From: Oscillospiraceae bacterium
Lineage (GTDB): Bacteria; Bacillota; Clostridia; Oscillospirales; Oscillospiraceae
Length of the DNA stretch: 44,882 nucleotides
NCBI GenBank assembly: GCA_017501695.1
Contig: JAFVWL010000118.1
Coordinates: forward strand, 1 to 44,882
Reading direction: 5' to 3'
The notes under the pieces are model-generated. The model had not been told where the DNA came from. It did no database searches and worked only from the letters and a program-made list of their open reading frames with translations. Both the position numbers and the translations under genes were made by a program. Below, in pieces: positions 7,695-15,915 of this stretch (its first letter is position 1; each line of letters opens with the position of its first letter).

Positions 7695-8200
7695 ATACGA
7701 TCAATTGTGACATCTGCCTGGATCTGATGCCCCTGGTGCAGGATGGCGTGGCAAGTCCGGCAAGCCGCAAAGCGGTGGAAGAACACCTGGCCTGCTGCGA
7801 AGAATGCAGGGCCATGTTCGAAGGGATTGTAGCGGTTCCTGCCGGGAAGGAAAAGCTGCTGGGCAAGCTCTCCCGGAAGCTTCAGCTGGGGTCCGCCATG
7901 GTTCTGATGTTCGGCATTCTGTTCGGACTGAGTCTGCCTGCCGGAAACGGGATCTTTTACAACAGTCTGATCATGCCCCTGATCGGTCTGGTGGGCTATT
8001 ACCTCTTCCGCTGGAAGGCAGTGGTGCTGATCCCTGTGCTGCTGTATGTCATGCATTTCATCACCAATGCATTGGGACTTGGCGCTGAATATCTGACCCT
8101 GCCTAGTCTTGTGATGTGGACGGGGCTGTACTGTCTGTTTGCTGTAATCGGAGTGGTGATTGGCGGACTGCTCCACTTCGCATTTCGAAAGGAGAATTGA
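7691..8200 (+). CDS. Zinc-finger membrane anti-sigma factor
   Basis: 169 residues. The N-terminus has the zinc anti-sigma motif H-x3-C-x2-C (His32, Cys36, Cys39 in VEEHLACCEEC) preceded by CDIC (Cys6, Cys9), and the rest is about four membrane helices. The family holds its ECF sigma factor inactive at the membrane until a signal arrives. The GTG start at 7691 shares four bases with the sigma-factor stop, an overlap typical of such pairs. This gene is followed one base later by the YfjL-like gene, so all three are probably one regulatory unit. Confidence 0.87.
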   Translation: MNTINCDICLDLMPLVQDGVASPASRKAVEEHLACCEECRAMFEGIVAVPAGKEKLLGKLSRKLQLGSAMVLMFGILFGLSLPAGNGIFYNSLIMPLIGLVGYYLFRWKAVVLIPVLLYVMHFITNALGLGAEYLTLPSLVMWTGLYCLFAVIGVVIGGLLHFAFRKEN

Positions 8201-8201
8201 T

Positions 8202-9026
8202 ATGAAAAAGAGATTCTGGAAGATCCTTGCGCTGGTGCTTGCGCTGGCGCTGACCTTCGGCCTGGCGGCCTTTGCCAATTCCCTGGTGGGAAATCCGGTG
8301 TCCAAGTGGCTGGCCCAGAGAGGCGCAGAGGAATATCTGCTGGAACACTACCCGGACTGCTATGTGGACAGTCTTGGCTTTAACTTCAAATTTACCAGCT
8401 ACTACGCCCACATCCGGTCAAAGGACAGCATCGACACCCAGTTCACCCTGCAAATCGACTATTTCGGACGGGTGTATTATGACACCTATGAATCTGTGGA
8501 AAAGGGCTATGTCACAGAGCGGCGGCTGGACGATGCATACCGGGCTATGACGGAACGGATTCTGGATGATCCTTCCATGGAGCTGGACTTCTCCATCAGC
8601 TTCGGAGAATTGTGCATTTCGGAAGGTTTCCTCATCGGTGATCCCCAGCATTATGACATTCCGGAATTTTCCATGGCTCTGGAGGAGCTGGAACGGGACA
8701 AGGAATATGATATCCGGGAGCTTGGTGCGCGGTGCGGCAAGCTGGTGGTCTATGTGGGCAGTCCGGAAGTGACCTTTGAAAAGGCCGCAGAGATCATGCT
8801 CCTGCTCCGGGAGCGTTTTGACCGGGATGGGGTTCCGTTCAAGGCCATGGACTTTGTGCTGCATCCTCCCAAATCCGAAGATGGGCCCTGGATGGAAAAC
8901 GAGATCCGTGTGGAGAATTTCCTGTATGAGGACATCAGCCCGGAGGGCCTGGCACAGCGGATTCAAACGGCCCATGAGGCTCTGGCGGAATTCTACGCGT
9001 ATCTGGATTCTGAGAAGATCAAGTAA
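8202..9026 (+). CDS. Membrane-anchored YfjL-like protein of unknown function
   Basis: 274 residues. An N-terminal hydrophobic helix (ILALVLALALTFGLAAF) acts as signal or anchor, followed by an extracytoplasmic domain without recognised catalytic residues. The start of that domain (NPVSKWLAQRGAEEYLLEHYPD...IDYFGRVYYDTYE) resembles the Bacillus YfjL-like family, whose function is unknown. The ATG at 8202 follows AAAGGAGAATTGAT, one base after the anti-sigma stop. Being third in an ECF operon, it may be the sensed or sensing partner or a target of the same stress; that is inference. A terminator follows immediately. Confidence 0.7.
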   Translation: MKKRFWKILALVLALALTFGLAAFANSLVGNPVSKWLAQRGAEEYLLEHYPDCYVDSLGFNFKFTSYYAHIRSKDSIDTQFTLQIDYFGRVYYDTYESVEKGYVTERRLDDAYRAMTERILDDPSMELDFSISFGELCISEGFLIGDPQHYDIPEFSMALEELERDKEYDIRELGARCGKLVVYVGSPEVTFEKAAEIMLLLRERFDRDGVPFKAMDFVLHPPKSEDGPWMENEIRVENFLYEDISPEGLAQRIQTAHEALAEFYAYLDSEKIK

Positions 9027-9034
9027 CCATCAGA

Positions 9035-9063
9035 AGCCGCTCAGCACTGGGCGGCTTTTTTTG
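9035..9063 (+). terminator. Intrinsic terminator of the ECF operon
   Basis: Stem AGCCGC-TCAG / CTGG-GCGGCT (9035-9056) followed by a run of T. Confidence 0.85.
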
Positions 9064-9113
9064 CCGATGTTGCCGGTAATTTGTACAAACCCACAAATAC
9101 GCAGAATCCATTC

Positions 9114-9142
9114 TTGCATTTTTCTGTGAATGGTAGTATAAT
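9114..9142 (+). promoter_or_regulatory. Promoter for pgi
   Basis: TTGCAT (9114-9119), 17-bp spacer, TATAAT (9137-9142), giving a leader of about 50 bases before the ATG at 9199. Confidence 0.75.
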
Positions 9143-9198
9143 TTTGCTGTATGAATACCTGGCGCATTATTTTGAACATATAAGAGGAGGATTTCCAC

Positions 9199-10779
9199 AT
9201 GATCAATTGGAACAACATGGACACTCTGGCTTCCTATCAGGCACTGGCCGCCGCTGAGAAGGTTCAGCTGGCTGCCGCTATGACCGGCGAGGGCGGTGCT
9301 GATCGCGTTAAGAAGTACACTGTGCCCATGGGCGAGGGTCTGAACTTCAACTACGGCGCAAGACCTGTCAACGACGAGATTCTGGCAAAGCTGGCCGCTT
9401 TCGCAGAGGAAGCACAGCTTGCTGAAAAGTTCGCCGCTCTGTATAACGGCGAAATGATCAACACCGGCGAGAAGCGTCTGGTTCTGCACCATCTGTGCCG
9501 CGGTCAGCTGGGCGAGGCTGTCATCGCTGACGGAGTTGACAAGCGTGAGTTCTATGTTGGCGAGCAGAACAAGATCGCCGCTTTCGTGAACAAGGTTCAC
9601 GCAGGTGAGATCACCAACGCTGCCGGCGAGAAGTTCACCACCGTCTGCCAGATCGGCATCGGCGGTTCCGACCTGGGCCCCCGCGCCATTTACCTGGCTC
9701 TGGAGAACTGGGCAAAGGTCACCGGCAACCTGAAGATGAAGGCCGCTTTCATCTCCAACGTTGACCCCGACGACGCAGCCGGCGTTCTGTGCACCCTGGA
9801 TCTGGCCCACACCCTGTTCGTGCTGGTTTCCAAGTCCGGCACCACCCTGGAGACTCTGACCAACGAGTCCTTCGTCAAGGACGCTCTGGTCAACGCCGGT
9901 CTGAATCCTGCAAACCACATGGCCTGTGTCACCTCCGCTACCTCTCCCCTGGCTTCCTCTCCCGACTATCTGGCTGCCTTCTTCATGGATGACTACATCG
10001 GCGGCCGTTTCTCCTCCTCCTCCGGCGTTGGCGGCTGCGTGCTGAGCCTGGCCTTCGGCCCCGAGGTTTTTGCGGAGTTCCTGAACGGCGCTGCCGCTGC
10101 TGACAAGCTGGCAGCCAGCTCCAACCTGCTGGAGAACGCCGCTATGCTGGACGCTCTGATCGGCGTTTACGAGCGCAACGTCCTGGGCTACCAGAACACC
10201 GCTGTTCTGCCCTACTCCCAGGCACTGTCCCGGTTCCCCGCACATCTGCAGCAGCTGGACATGGAGTCCAACGGCAAGTCCGTCAACCGCTATGGCCAGC
10301 CCGTGAACTACGCCACCGGCCCCATCATCTTCGGTGAGCCCGGCACCAACGGCCAGCACTCCTTCTATCAGCTCCTGCATCAGGGCACCGACATTGTCCC
10401 CCTGCAGTTCGTTGGCTTCAAGAGCAGCCAGATGGGCTCTGACGTTGTGATCCAGGGCAGCACCAGCCAGCAGAAGCTGTGCGCCAATGTTGCCGCTCAG
10501 ATCGTGGCATTCGCCTGCGGCAAGGATGATGCTGACCTGAACAAGAAGTTCCAGGGCGGCCGTCCCAGCTCCATCATCGTTGGCGACAAGCTGACTCCCG
10601 GTTCTCTGGGCGCACTGCTGGCCCACTTCGAGAACAAGGTCATGTTCCAGGGCTTTGCATGGAACGTCAACTCCTTCGACCAGGAAGGCGTCCAGCTGGG
10701 CAAGGTTCTGGCCAAGAAGGTTCTGGCCCATGACACCGACGGCGCGCTGGCTGTCTACTCCGATCTGCTGAATATCTGA
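9199..10779 (+). CDS. pgi: Glucose-6-phosphate isomerase
   Basis: 526 residues. The enzyme interconverts glucose-6-phosphate and fructose-6-phosphate in glycolysis. Signature blocks are IGIGGSDLGPRA, the phosphate-binding VSKSGTTLETLTN, FGEPGTNGQHSFYQLLHQGT and the C-terminal SFDQEGVQLGKVLAKK with the catalytic lysine. It is longer than the roughly 450-residue PGI of many Firmicutes and closer to the large type. Codon use is strongly biased (CTG, GGC, AAG, CGC), as expected of an abundant enzyme and in contrast with the sigma operon upstream. The ATG follows AGGAGG. It is monocistronic, with its own promoter and terminator. Confidence 0.96.
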   Translation: MINWNNMDTLASYQALAAAEKVQLAAAMTGEGGADRVKKYTVPMGEGLNFNYGARPVNDEILAKLAAFAEEAQLAEKFAALYNGEMINTGEKRLVLHHLCRGQLGEAVIADGVDKREFYVGEQNKIAAFVNKVHAGEITNAAGEKFTTVCQIGIGGSDLGPRAIYLALENWAKVTGNLKMKAAFISNVDPDDAAGVLCTLDLAHTLFVLVSKSGTTLETLTNESFVKDALVNAGLNPANHMACVTSATSPLASSPDYLAAFFMDDYIGGRFSSSSGVGGCVLSLAFGPEVFAEFLNGAAAADKLAASSNLLENAAMLDALIGVYERNVLGYQNTAVLPYSQALSRFPAHLQQLDMESNGKSVNRYGQPVNYATGPIIFGEPGTNGQHSFYQLLHQGTDIVPLQFVGFKSSQMGSDVVIQGSTSQQKLCANVAAQIVAFACGKDDADLNKKFQGGRPSSIIVGDKLTPGSLGALLAHFENKVMFQGFAWNVNSFDQEGVQLGKVLAKKVLAHDTDGALAVYSDLLNI

Positions 10780-10796
10780 TTTCCATAAACGCAACG

Positions 10797-10829
10797 GAGC
10801 GGCTCCCGAAATCGGGAGCCGCTCTTTTT
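10797..10829 (+). terminator. Intrinsic terminator of pgi
   Basis: Perfect 13-bp stem GAGCGGCTCCCGA/TCGGGAGCCGCTC followed by TTTTT. It lies between convergent genes; on the minus strand it lacks a T tract, so it mainly serves pgi. Confidence 0.9.
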
Positions 10830-11340
10830 ACAGGTCTTTTTCGTAATATTCAAGGATATAGGGTTCATCGTTCCGGGGATCGGTCATGGCTTCCCTATGG
10901 GTGAAGCGGAAGCCGCAGGCGCGCTGGAGTCTGCGTGAGGCTTCGTTTTGGGAACGGCAGCAGGCCAGGAAGCGCTTTGCGCCCAGCTGATCCCGGGCAA
11001 AGTCTGTCAGTGCGTTCAGAAGCTGGGTTCCGTAGCCCTTTCCGGTAAAATCGGGGCCCAGGGCAATGCCGGTTTCCTCGCAGGTCACGTCATCGACCTG
11101 CCGGAGTCCTGCCCAGCCGATGGCCTGTCCGCTTTTCTTTTCCACCACGGTCCAGTGGAAGGGATGCTCTGACTGAAACCGTATGGTTCGCTCCATCCGG
11201 GAAATGGCGTCGGCTTCCGAAGTGGTCACATCCCAGAGCATATACTTTGCGCTTTCGGGGTGACGCCAGATATTGCGGTACATTGCCATCCAGTCGGACT
11301 GGATGGCCTTTCGCAGGATCAAATCTTTGGTTTCCGGCAT
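10828..11340 (-). CDS. GNAT family N-acetyltransferase (RimJ/RimL type)
   Basis: 170 residues, an Acetyltransf_3-like GNAT. It shows LILRKAIQSDWMAMYRNIW at the start, the acetyl-CoA loop in IALGPDFTGKGYGTQLLNAL and the late NEASRRLQRACGFRFTHRE. Members acetylate protein N-termini or small amines; the acceptor here is unknown. It starts 10 bases after the argD stop with AAGGAG ahead of the ATG at 11340, so it is probably the last gene of the arginine operon. The cluster already has its acetyl-transferring argJ, so this GNAT need not act in arginine synthesis. Confidence 0.85.
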   Translation of the reverse strand: MPETKDLILRKAIQSDWMAMYRNIWRHPESAKYMLWDVTTSEADAISRMERTIRFQSEHPFHWTVVEKKSGQAIGWAGLRQVDDVTCEETGIALGPDFTGKGYGTQLLNALTDFARDQLGAKRFLACCRSQNEASRRLQRACGFRFTHREAMTDPRNDEPYILEYYEKDL

Positions 11341-11350
11341 TGGGTGCTCC

Positions 11351-12511
11351 TTATTCGGCGCAGACTTCTTTCAGCACATCCAGGGCCTGGGACAGCTCCT
11401 CAATGGAGATATTCAGCGGCGGCAGGAGCCGGACCTTATCCTTGGCGGTAAGGCACAGCACGCCGCGGGCCATGCAGGCATTGACCACTTCCTTTGCAGG
11501 CTTGGTGGTCTTGATGCCGATCATCAGACCCAGGCCTGTAACGCTCTCGATGCCGGGGGCATTATAAAGGGTGGAGAACACATAGCCGCTCTTTCTCCGG
11601 ACGCTGCTGAGAAAATCATCCGTCAGCCGCTCGATAACCGTCAAAGCACCGGCGCAGCAGACCGGATTGCCGCCGTAGGTGGAGCCGTGATCACCGGGCT
11701 TCAGAACGTTCTGCACCTTCTCCCCCATCATGGTCGCGCCGATGGGCAGGCCGCCGCCCAGACCCTTGGCAGTGGATACAATGTCGGGAGTGATGCCGAA
11801 GTGCATATAGGCATAGAGCTTTCCGGTACGGCCGTTGCCGGTCTGGACCTCATCCACGATGAGCGGAATATCCTGTTCCTTGCAGATCCGGGCGCATTCT
11901 GCCACAAATTCCCGGGTCAGCGGATTGACACCGCCCTCGCCCTGGACCATTTCGATCATGATGCCTGCGGTGGAGCCGTTGACCGCCGCGTTGAGGGCAT
12001 CCACATTATTGGCTTCCACGTGGACAAAGCCCGGGGTGAGGGGCTGGAAGTCCTTATGGAAATGATCCTGTCCGGTGGCGGCCAGGGTGGTCAGGGTGCG
12101 GCCGTGGAAGCTCTGCCCCAGGGTGATAATCTGGAAGCAGTCAGGGCCTTTTTTCTCAGCGGAATACTTTCTGGCGACCTTGATGGCACACTCGTTGGCC
12201 TCGGCACCGGAATTGGAGAAAAATACCTTCTTCATACCGGTCTTCTCACAGAGAAGCTTGGCCAGGCTGGCGCAGGGTTCCGTGTAATAGAGATTGGAAG
12301 TGTGCTGGAGCTTCATGGCCTGCCGGGTGACAGCCTCCGTCCAGACCTCGTCACAGTAGCCGAAGGCGGTGACACCGATGCCGGTGCCCATGTCGATGTA
12401 TTCCTTCCCCTGTGTATCCTTTACAATGCTGCCCTTGCCTTCCACCAGCTCCAGAGGGAACCGGCCGTAGGTACCGGCAACATATTCCTTGTCAATTGCA
12501 GTGATGCTCAT
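11351..12511 (-). CDS. argD: Acetylornithine aminotransferase
   Basis: 386 residues, class III PLP-dependent aminotransferase converting N-acetylglutamate semialdehyde to N-acetylornithine. It shows FFSNSGAEANECAIKVARKY, the PLP-aspartate block LIVDEVQTGNGRTGK, and the Schiff-base lysine in VSTAKGLGGGLPIG. The ATG at 12511 follows AAAGGATAA; the reading frame extends upstream into the hairpin region, but no site supports an earlier start. It lies 162 bases after argB, an unusually wide gap for this operon, filled by three hairpins. Confidence 0.95.
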   Translation of the reverse strand: MSITAIDKEYVAGTYGRFPLELVEGKGSIVKDTQGKEYIDMGTGIGVTAFGYCDEVWTEAVTRQAMKLQHTSNLYYTEPCASLAKLLCEKTGMKKVFFSNSGAEANECAIKVARKYSAEKKGPDCFQIITLGQSFHGRTLTTLAATGQDHFHKDFQPLTPGFVHVEANNVDALNAAVNGSTAGIMIEMVQGEGGVNPLTREFVAECARICKEQDIPLIVDEVQTGNGRTGKLYAYMHFGITPDIVSTAKGLGGGLPIGATMMGEKVQNVLKPGDHGSTYGGNPVCCAGALTVIERLTDDFLSSVRRKSGYVFSTLYNAPGIESVTGLGLMIGIKTTKPAKEVVNACMARGVLCLTAKDKVRLLPPLNISIEELSQALDVLKEVCAE

Positions 12512-12544
12512 ATCAATTATCCTTTCATTACCATCGTGCCTGCA

Positions 12545-12569
12545 CGGCATGACGAAAATCGTCATGCCG
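12545..12569. repeat. Perfect hairpin 1 between argB and argD
   Basis: Inverted repeat CGGCATGACGA / TCGTCATGCCG with a three-base loop (11-bp stem). No T tract follows on either strand, so it is not a normal terminator. Confidence 0.85.
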
Positions 12570-12572
12570 ACA

Positions 12573-12605
12573 ATCCAAATGAAACCCAGAGTGTTTCATT
12601 TGGAT
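12573..12605. repeat. Perfect hairpin 2 between argB and argD
   Basis: Inverted repeat ATCCAAATGAAAC / GTTTCATTTGGAT with a seven-base loop (13-bp stem). Confidence 0.85.
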
Positions 12606-12622
12606 CAATTTCTATTGAACGC

Positions 12623-12649
12623 GAAAGGAAACCCTGACGGTTTCCTTTC
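12623..12649. repeat. Perfect hairpin 3 between argB and argD
   Basis: Inverted repeat GAAAGGAAACC / GGTTTCCTTTC with a five-base loop (11-bp stem). It lies about 25 bases after the argB stop on the minus strand and has no T tract. Confidence 0.85.
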
Positions 12650-12673
12650 ACACTATCCTTCCCTCCGTGATCG

Positions 12674-13537
12674 TCAGCCCTTCATAACCATGGTGCCTGC
12701 GCCCTCGTCGGTGAGCAGCTCCATCAGGATGGAATGGGGAATCCGTCCGTCCATGATGACCACGTTGTTCACGCCTGCGTTCAGAGCGTCGATGCAGCAG
12801 TCCACCTTGGGAATCATGCCGCCGGATATGACGCCCTGGGTTTTCAGGGCTTCTGCCTGGGAAATGGTGATGTTGGGGATCAGAGAATCCGGATCGTCCT
12901 TGTCCATCATCACGCCTGCAATGTCCGTCATCATAATCAGACGTTCGGCACCCAGCGCGCCTGCAATATAAGCCGCGGCAGTGTCGCCGTTGATGTTATA
13001 GGTGTTGCCCTGGCGGTCGCTGGCAACGGTGGAAATGACGGGGATGTAGTTTTTCTCCAGAATATCAGTGATGGGCTGGGTTCTGACCTTTGTGATCCGG
13101 CCCACATAGCCCAGGGCTTCGTCCTTGATGGTTGCTTCCAGAATGCCGCCGTCGATGCCGGACAAACCGATGGCGTGGCCGCCCTTCATCTGCAGCAGAT
13201 TCACAAGATCCTTGTTGACCTTACCGGCCAGAACCATCTGGACGATGTCCACAGTCTCCTTGTCCGTGACCCGGAGGCCGTTCACAAACTGGGCCTGCTT
13301 GCCCAGGCGCTTCATGGTATCGCTGATCTCCGGGCCGCCGCCGTGGATGAGAACCACCTTCACGCCGATGAGCCAGAGCAGAACAATATCCTCCATCACC
13401 TGCTGCTTGAGCTGGGGGTTGATCATGGCGTTGCCGCCGTATTTGATGACCACACACTTGCCGCTGTACTTTTTGATATAGGGCAGGGCCGCGGTCAGTA
13501 CTTCCGCCCGCTGGGCGTTGGTAAACAGATCGTTCAT
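12674..13537 (-). CDS. argB: Acetylglutamate kinase
   Basis: 287 residues, amino-acid-kinase fold, phosphorylating N-acetylglutamate, usually the feedback-controlled step of the acetyl-cycle pathway. Marks are VVIKYGGNAM, the glycine-rich VLIHGGGPEISDTMKRLG, NGDTAAAYIAGALGAERLIMMTDIAGV and SGGMIPKV. The N-terminal extension before the kinase core (AQRAEVLTAALPYIKKYSGK) is the kind found in arginine-inhibited hexameric enzymes, so feedback inhibition by arginine is plausible. The start ATG at 13537 has GAGGA upstream and lies 11 bases after the argJ stop. Confidence 0.96.
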   Translation of the reverse strand: MNDLFTNAQRAEVLTAALPYIKKYSGKCVVIKYGGNAMINPQLKQQVMEDIVLLWLIGVKVVLIHGGGPEISDTMKRLGKQAQFVNGLRVTDKETVDIVQMVLAGKVNKDLVNLLQMKGGHAIGLSGIDGGILEATIKDEALGYVGRITKVRTQPITDILEKNYIPVISTVASDRQGNTYNINGDTAAAYIAGALGAERLIMMTDIAGVMMDKDDPDSLIPNITISQAEALKTQGVISGGMIPKVDCCIDALNAGVNNVVIMDGRIPHSILMELLTDEGAGTMVMKG

Positions 13538-13548
13538 GACTGTCCTCC

Positions 13549-14763
13549 TCAGGTCCGGTAATCGCCGTTGATCTTCACATAGTCATAGGTCAGATCACAG
13601 CCCCAGGCACTGGCTCCGAAGGGGCCGTCGCCGAGGGTTACGAGGATTTCGATTTCCTTCTGGAGCAGGATCTCCTTGGCCTCCTCCTCGGAGAAGGGAA
13701 TGCCTGCGCCGTTTTCGCAGACAGTGACGGTTCCCTTTGCGGAGCGGAAGGAAACGCCGATCTTGTTCACATCCACCTGGGCGCCGGAATAGCCGATGGC
13801 GCAGAGGACTCTGCCCCAGTTGGCATCCGCACCGAACATGGCGGCCTTGAACAGGCTGGAGCAGATGACACTCTTGGCGGCGGTTTTCGCGGCTTCCAGG
13901 GTGTCAGCACCGGTGGCGGTGCATTCCAGCAGCTTGGTGGCACCTTCGCCGTCACCGGCGATCATCCGGCAGAGCTGGACATTGATGGTGTTCAGGGCTT
14001 CCATGAAGGTGTTGAAATCATCACCCTCGGAGGTCACGCAGGGGTTTCCTGCCAGACCGTTGGCAAGAACGGTGACCATGTCATTGGTGGAGGTGTCGCC
14101 GTCGATGGAGAGCATATTGAAGGTATTGGCGATGTCGCCGGACAGGGCCTTGCGCAGCATTTCCGGGGAAATGGCAGCGTCGGTGGTGATGAACACCAGC
14201 ATGGTGGCCATATTGGGATGGATCATGCCGCTGCCCTTGGCGATGCCGCCCATGCGGCATTGTTTGCCGCCCAGGGTAAATTCCACGGCGATTTCCTTGG
14301 GGACGGTATCCGTGGTCATAATTGCCTGAGCCGCGTTCATGCCGCCCTCATAGGAAAGGCCGGCACAGAGGGAGTCCATGCCATTTGCAATGGGGGTGAT
14401 ATCCAGCACCTGGCCGATGACACCGGTGGAGGCAACCACCACATCAGCGGCAGAAATGCCGGTCTTTTCAGACACCAGGCCGCACATCTCCTCCGCGATC
14501 TGAATGCCGTTCCAGTTGCAGGTGTTGGCGTTGCCGGAGTTGCAGATCACAGCCTGGGCGATGCCGTTGGCAATATTCTGCTTCGTAACGGTCAGGGGCG
14601 CACCCTTGACCAGATTGGTGGTATAGACAGCCGCGGCAGAGGCAGGCACATCGCTGACGATGAGAGCAAGATCCTTTTTGGAATGGTTCTTGCGGATGCC
14701 GCAGTGGATGCCGTTCGCTTTATATCCCTTCGCGGCGCAGACACCGCCGGTAATCAGTTTCAT
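13549..14763 (-). CDS. argJ: Bifunctional glutamate N-acetyltransferase / ornithine acetyltransferase
   Basis: 404 residues. ArgJ moves the acetyl group from N-acetylornithine back to glutamate. It matures by self-cleavage before the threonine in the ATML motif, here residues 186-189 within IHPNMATMLVF, so the nucleophile is Thr187. Further marks are ICNSGNANTCN, VASTGVIGQ and the C-terminal CDLTYDYVKINGDYRT. Of two in-frame ATGs (14769 and 14763), the second has better spacing (eight bases) from GAGGAG. No separate argA or argE is seen, consistent with the cyclic pathway. Confidence 0.95.
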   Translation of the reverse strand: MKLITGGVCAAKGYKANGIHCGIRKNHSKKDLALIVSDVPASAAAVYTTNLVKGAPLTVTKQNIANGIAQAVICNSGNANTCNWNGIQIAEEMCGLVSEKTGISAADVVVASTGVIGQVLDITPIANGMDSLCAGLSYEGGMNAAQAIMTTDTVPKEIAVEFTLGGKQCRMGGIAKGSGMIHPNMATMLVFITTDAAISPEMLRKALSGDIANTFNMLSIDGDTSTNDMVTVLANGLAGNPCVTSEGDDFNTFMEALNTINVQLCRMIAGDGEGATKLLECTATGADTLEAAKTAAKSVICSSLFKAAMFGADANWGRVLCAIGYSGAQVDVNKIGVSFRSAKGTVTVCENGAGIPFSEEEAKEILLQKEIEILVTLGDGPFGASAWGCDLTYDYVKINGDYRT

Positions 14764-14778
14764 ATTCATTTCTCCTCA

Positions 14779-15702
14779 TTATAAGCTCAGGCCCGTGGTT
14801 TCGTCCACGCCCAGCAGAATATTCATGTTCTGGATGGCTGCGCCGGAGGCACCCTTGCCAAGATTATCAAACAGCGCTGTGACCATTGTCTGGTTCTGAT
14901 GGCCGCTGACAATGAGGCGCATGGTGTCCTTCAGTGCCAGGGTGCTGGCATAAATCACGCCTTCATCTCCCCCAAGGGGCGCCACGGAAACCAGCTTCTG
15001 GCCTTCATAATGGGCCGCCAGATGCTCCCAGACCCGCTGGGCATCAAAACCGGGAAGCAGAATGGTGGTAGCCATGCCTTCATAAAAGTCGCCCAGAATG
15101 GGGCTGAACACAGGAGGCAAGCTAAGGCCGCAGATCTTCTGCATTTCCGGCAGGTGCTTGTGATTCAGACCGGTGCCGTAGATCCGGTGGCTCTCATGCC
15201 GGGGGTCCCGGTCCAGGGCCTGGTACTCGGCAATCAGATTCTTGCCGCCGCCGGAATAACCGGTGAGAGAGTAGGCAGTCAGCGGAAAATCAGCCGGGAT
15301 GACCTTGCCGGATACCAGAGGGTACACAGAAGCAATAAAACCGCTGGCATGGCAGCCGGGATTGGCCACCCGGTGGGACTGGGCAATGACCTGCCGATGG
15401 GCTTCAGACAGCTCCGGGAAGCCGTAGGCCCAGGCGTCATTGGTGCGGTGGGCGGTGGAGGTGTCGATGATCTTCACCCGGTCATTCTCAATGAGAGAAA
15501 CGGCCTCAACCGCCGCCCCATCCGGCAGGCAGAGAAAAACGATGTCCGAACTGTTGATGGCATCCCGTCGGGCCTGGCGATCTTTTCGGAGTTCCTCCGG
15601 AAGGGTGATAAGCTCCAGATCTTTCCGCTGAGAGAGCCGATCCAGAATGCGCAGGCCGGTGGTGCCTGCGGAGCCGTCAATGAATACCTTTGTCATGTTC
15701 AT
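14779..15702 (-). CDS. argC: N-acetyl-gamma-glutamyl-phosphate reductase (short type)
   Basis: 307 residues, reducing N-acetylglutamyl phosphate with NADPH. The catalytic cysteine is Cys117 in RVANPGCHASG. The N-terminal nucleotide fold starts KVFIDGSAGTTGLRI. The shorter length and the GSAGTTG motif point to the type 2 AGPR group rather than the roughly 345-residue type 1. It is first in argC-argJ-argB-argD(-GNAT), 15 bases from argJ. The ATG at 15702 has only a weak ribosome site (AAAGCGG). Transcription should start about 50 bases upstream from a consensus promoter with an ArgR-like operator. Confidence 0.94.
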   Translation of the reverse strand: MNMTKVFIDGSAGTTGLRILDRLSQRKDLELITLPEELRKDRQARRDAINSSDIVFLCLPDGAAVEAVSLIENDRVKIIDTSTAHRTNDAWAYGFPELSEAHRQVIAQSHRVANPGCHASGFIASVYPLVSGKVIPADFPLTAYSLTGYSGGGKNLIAEYQALDRDPRHESHRIYGTGLNHKHLPEMQKICGLSLPPVFSPILGDFYEGMATTILLPGFDAQRVWEHLAAHYEGQKLVSVAPLGGDEGVIYASTLALKDTMRLIVSGHQNQTMVTALFDNLGKGASGAAIQNMNILLGVDETTGLSL

Positions 15703-15760
15703 ACACCGCTTTCATAGAAAATGGAATGGAAATGAGATACAGTAACCTCACTATGCAGGG

Positions 15761-15789
15761 ATTATACATTTCGCTTCTGTGTTTGTCAA
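15761..15789 (-). promoter_or_regulatory. Arginine operon promoter
   Basis: Minus-strand perfect TTGACA (15784-15789), 17-bp spacer, perfect TATAAT (15761-15766). Such a full-consensus promoter normally needs a repressor. Confidence 0.85.
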
Positions 15790-15799
15790 TAATTATTCA
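15786..15799 (-). promoter_or_regulatory. ArgR-box-like operator overlapping the -35
   Basis: TGAATAATTATTGA on the minus strand, 12 of 14 positions matching the near-palindromic ARG box half-site pattern TGAAT-w4-ATTCA. It overlaps the -35 box, so binding would block RNA polymerase. A clear second box is not obvious. Confidence 0.6.
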
Positions 15800-15865
15800 T
15801 CAATTATCCGTTTTGAACGAATACAGACTGAACACAAATGGAATATTGGACATTTTAACCATGGT

Positions 15866-15910
15866 ATAAAGGAGCCGCGGCTCCGGTTTTTACCTTACCG
15901 GTGCCGCGGC
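15866..15910 (-). terminator. Terminator-like hairpin after the YitT gene
   Basis: GC-rich stem (15897-15910 with 15874-15887, 14 bp with one mismatch) just after the YitT stop on the minus strand, followed by the short run CCTTTAT. The T tract is weak. Confidence 0.6.
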
Positions 15911-15915
15911 GTGAT

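Noticed and set aside
9019..10794. Long minus-strand frame of 591 codons opposite pgi
   Set aside because: Shadow frame produced by biased codons of pgi.
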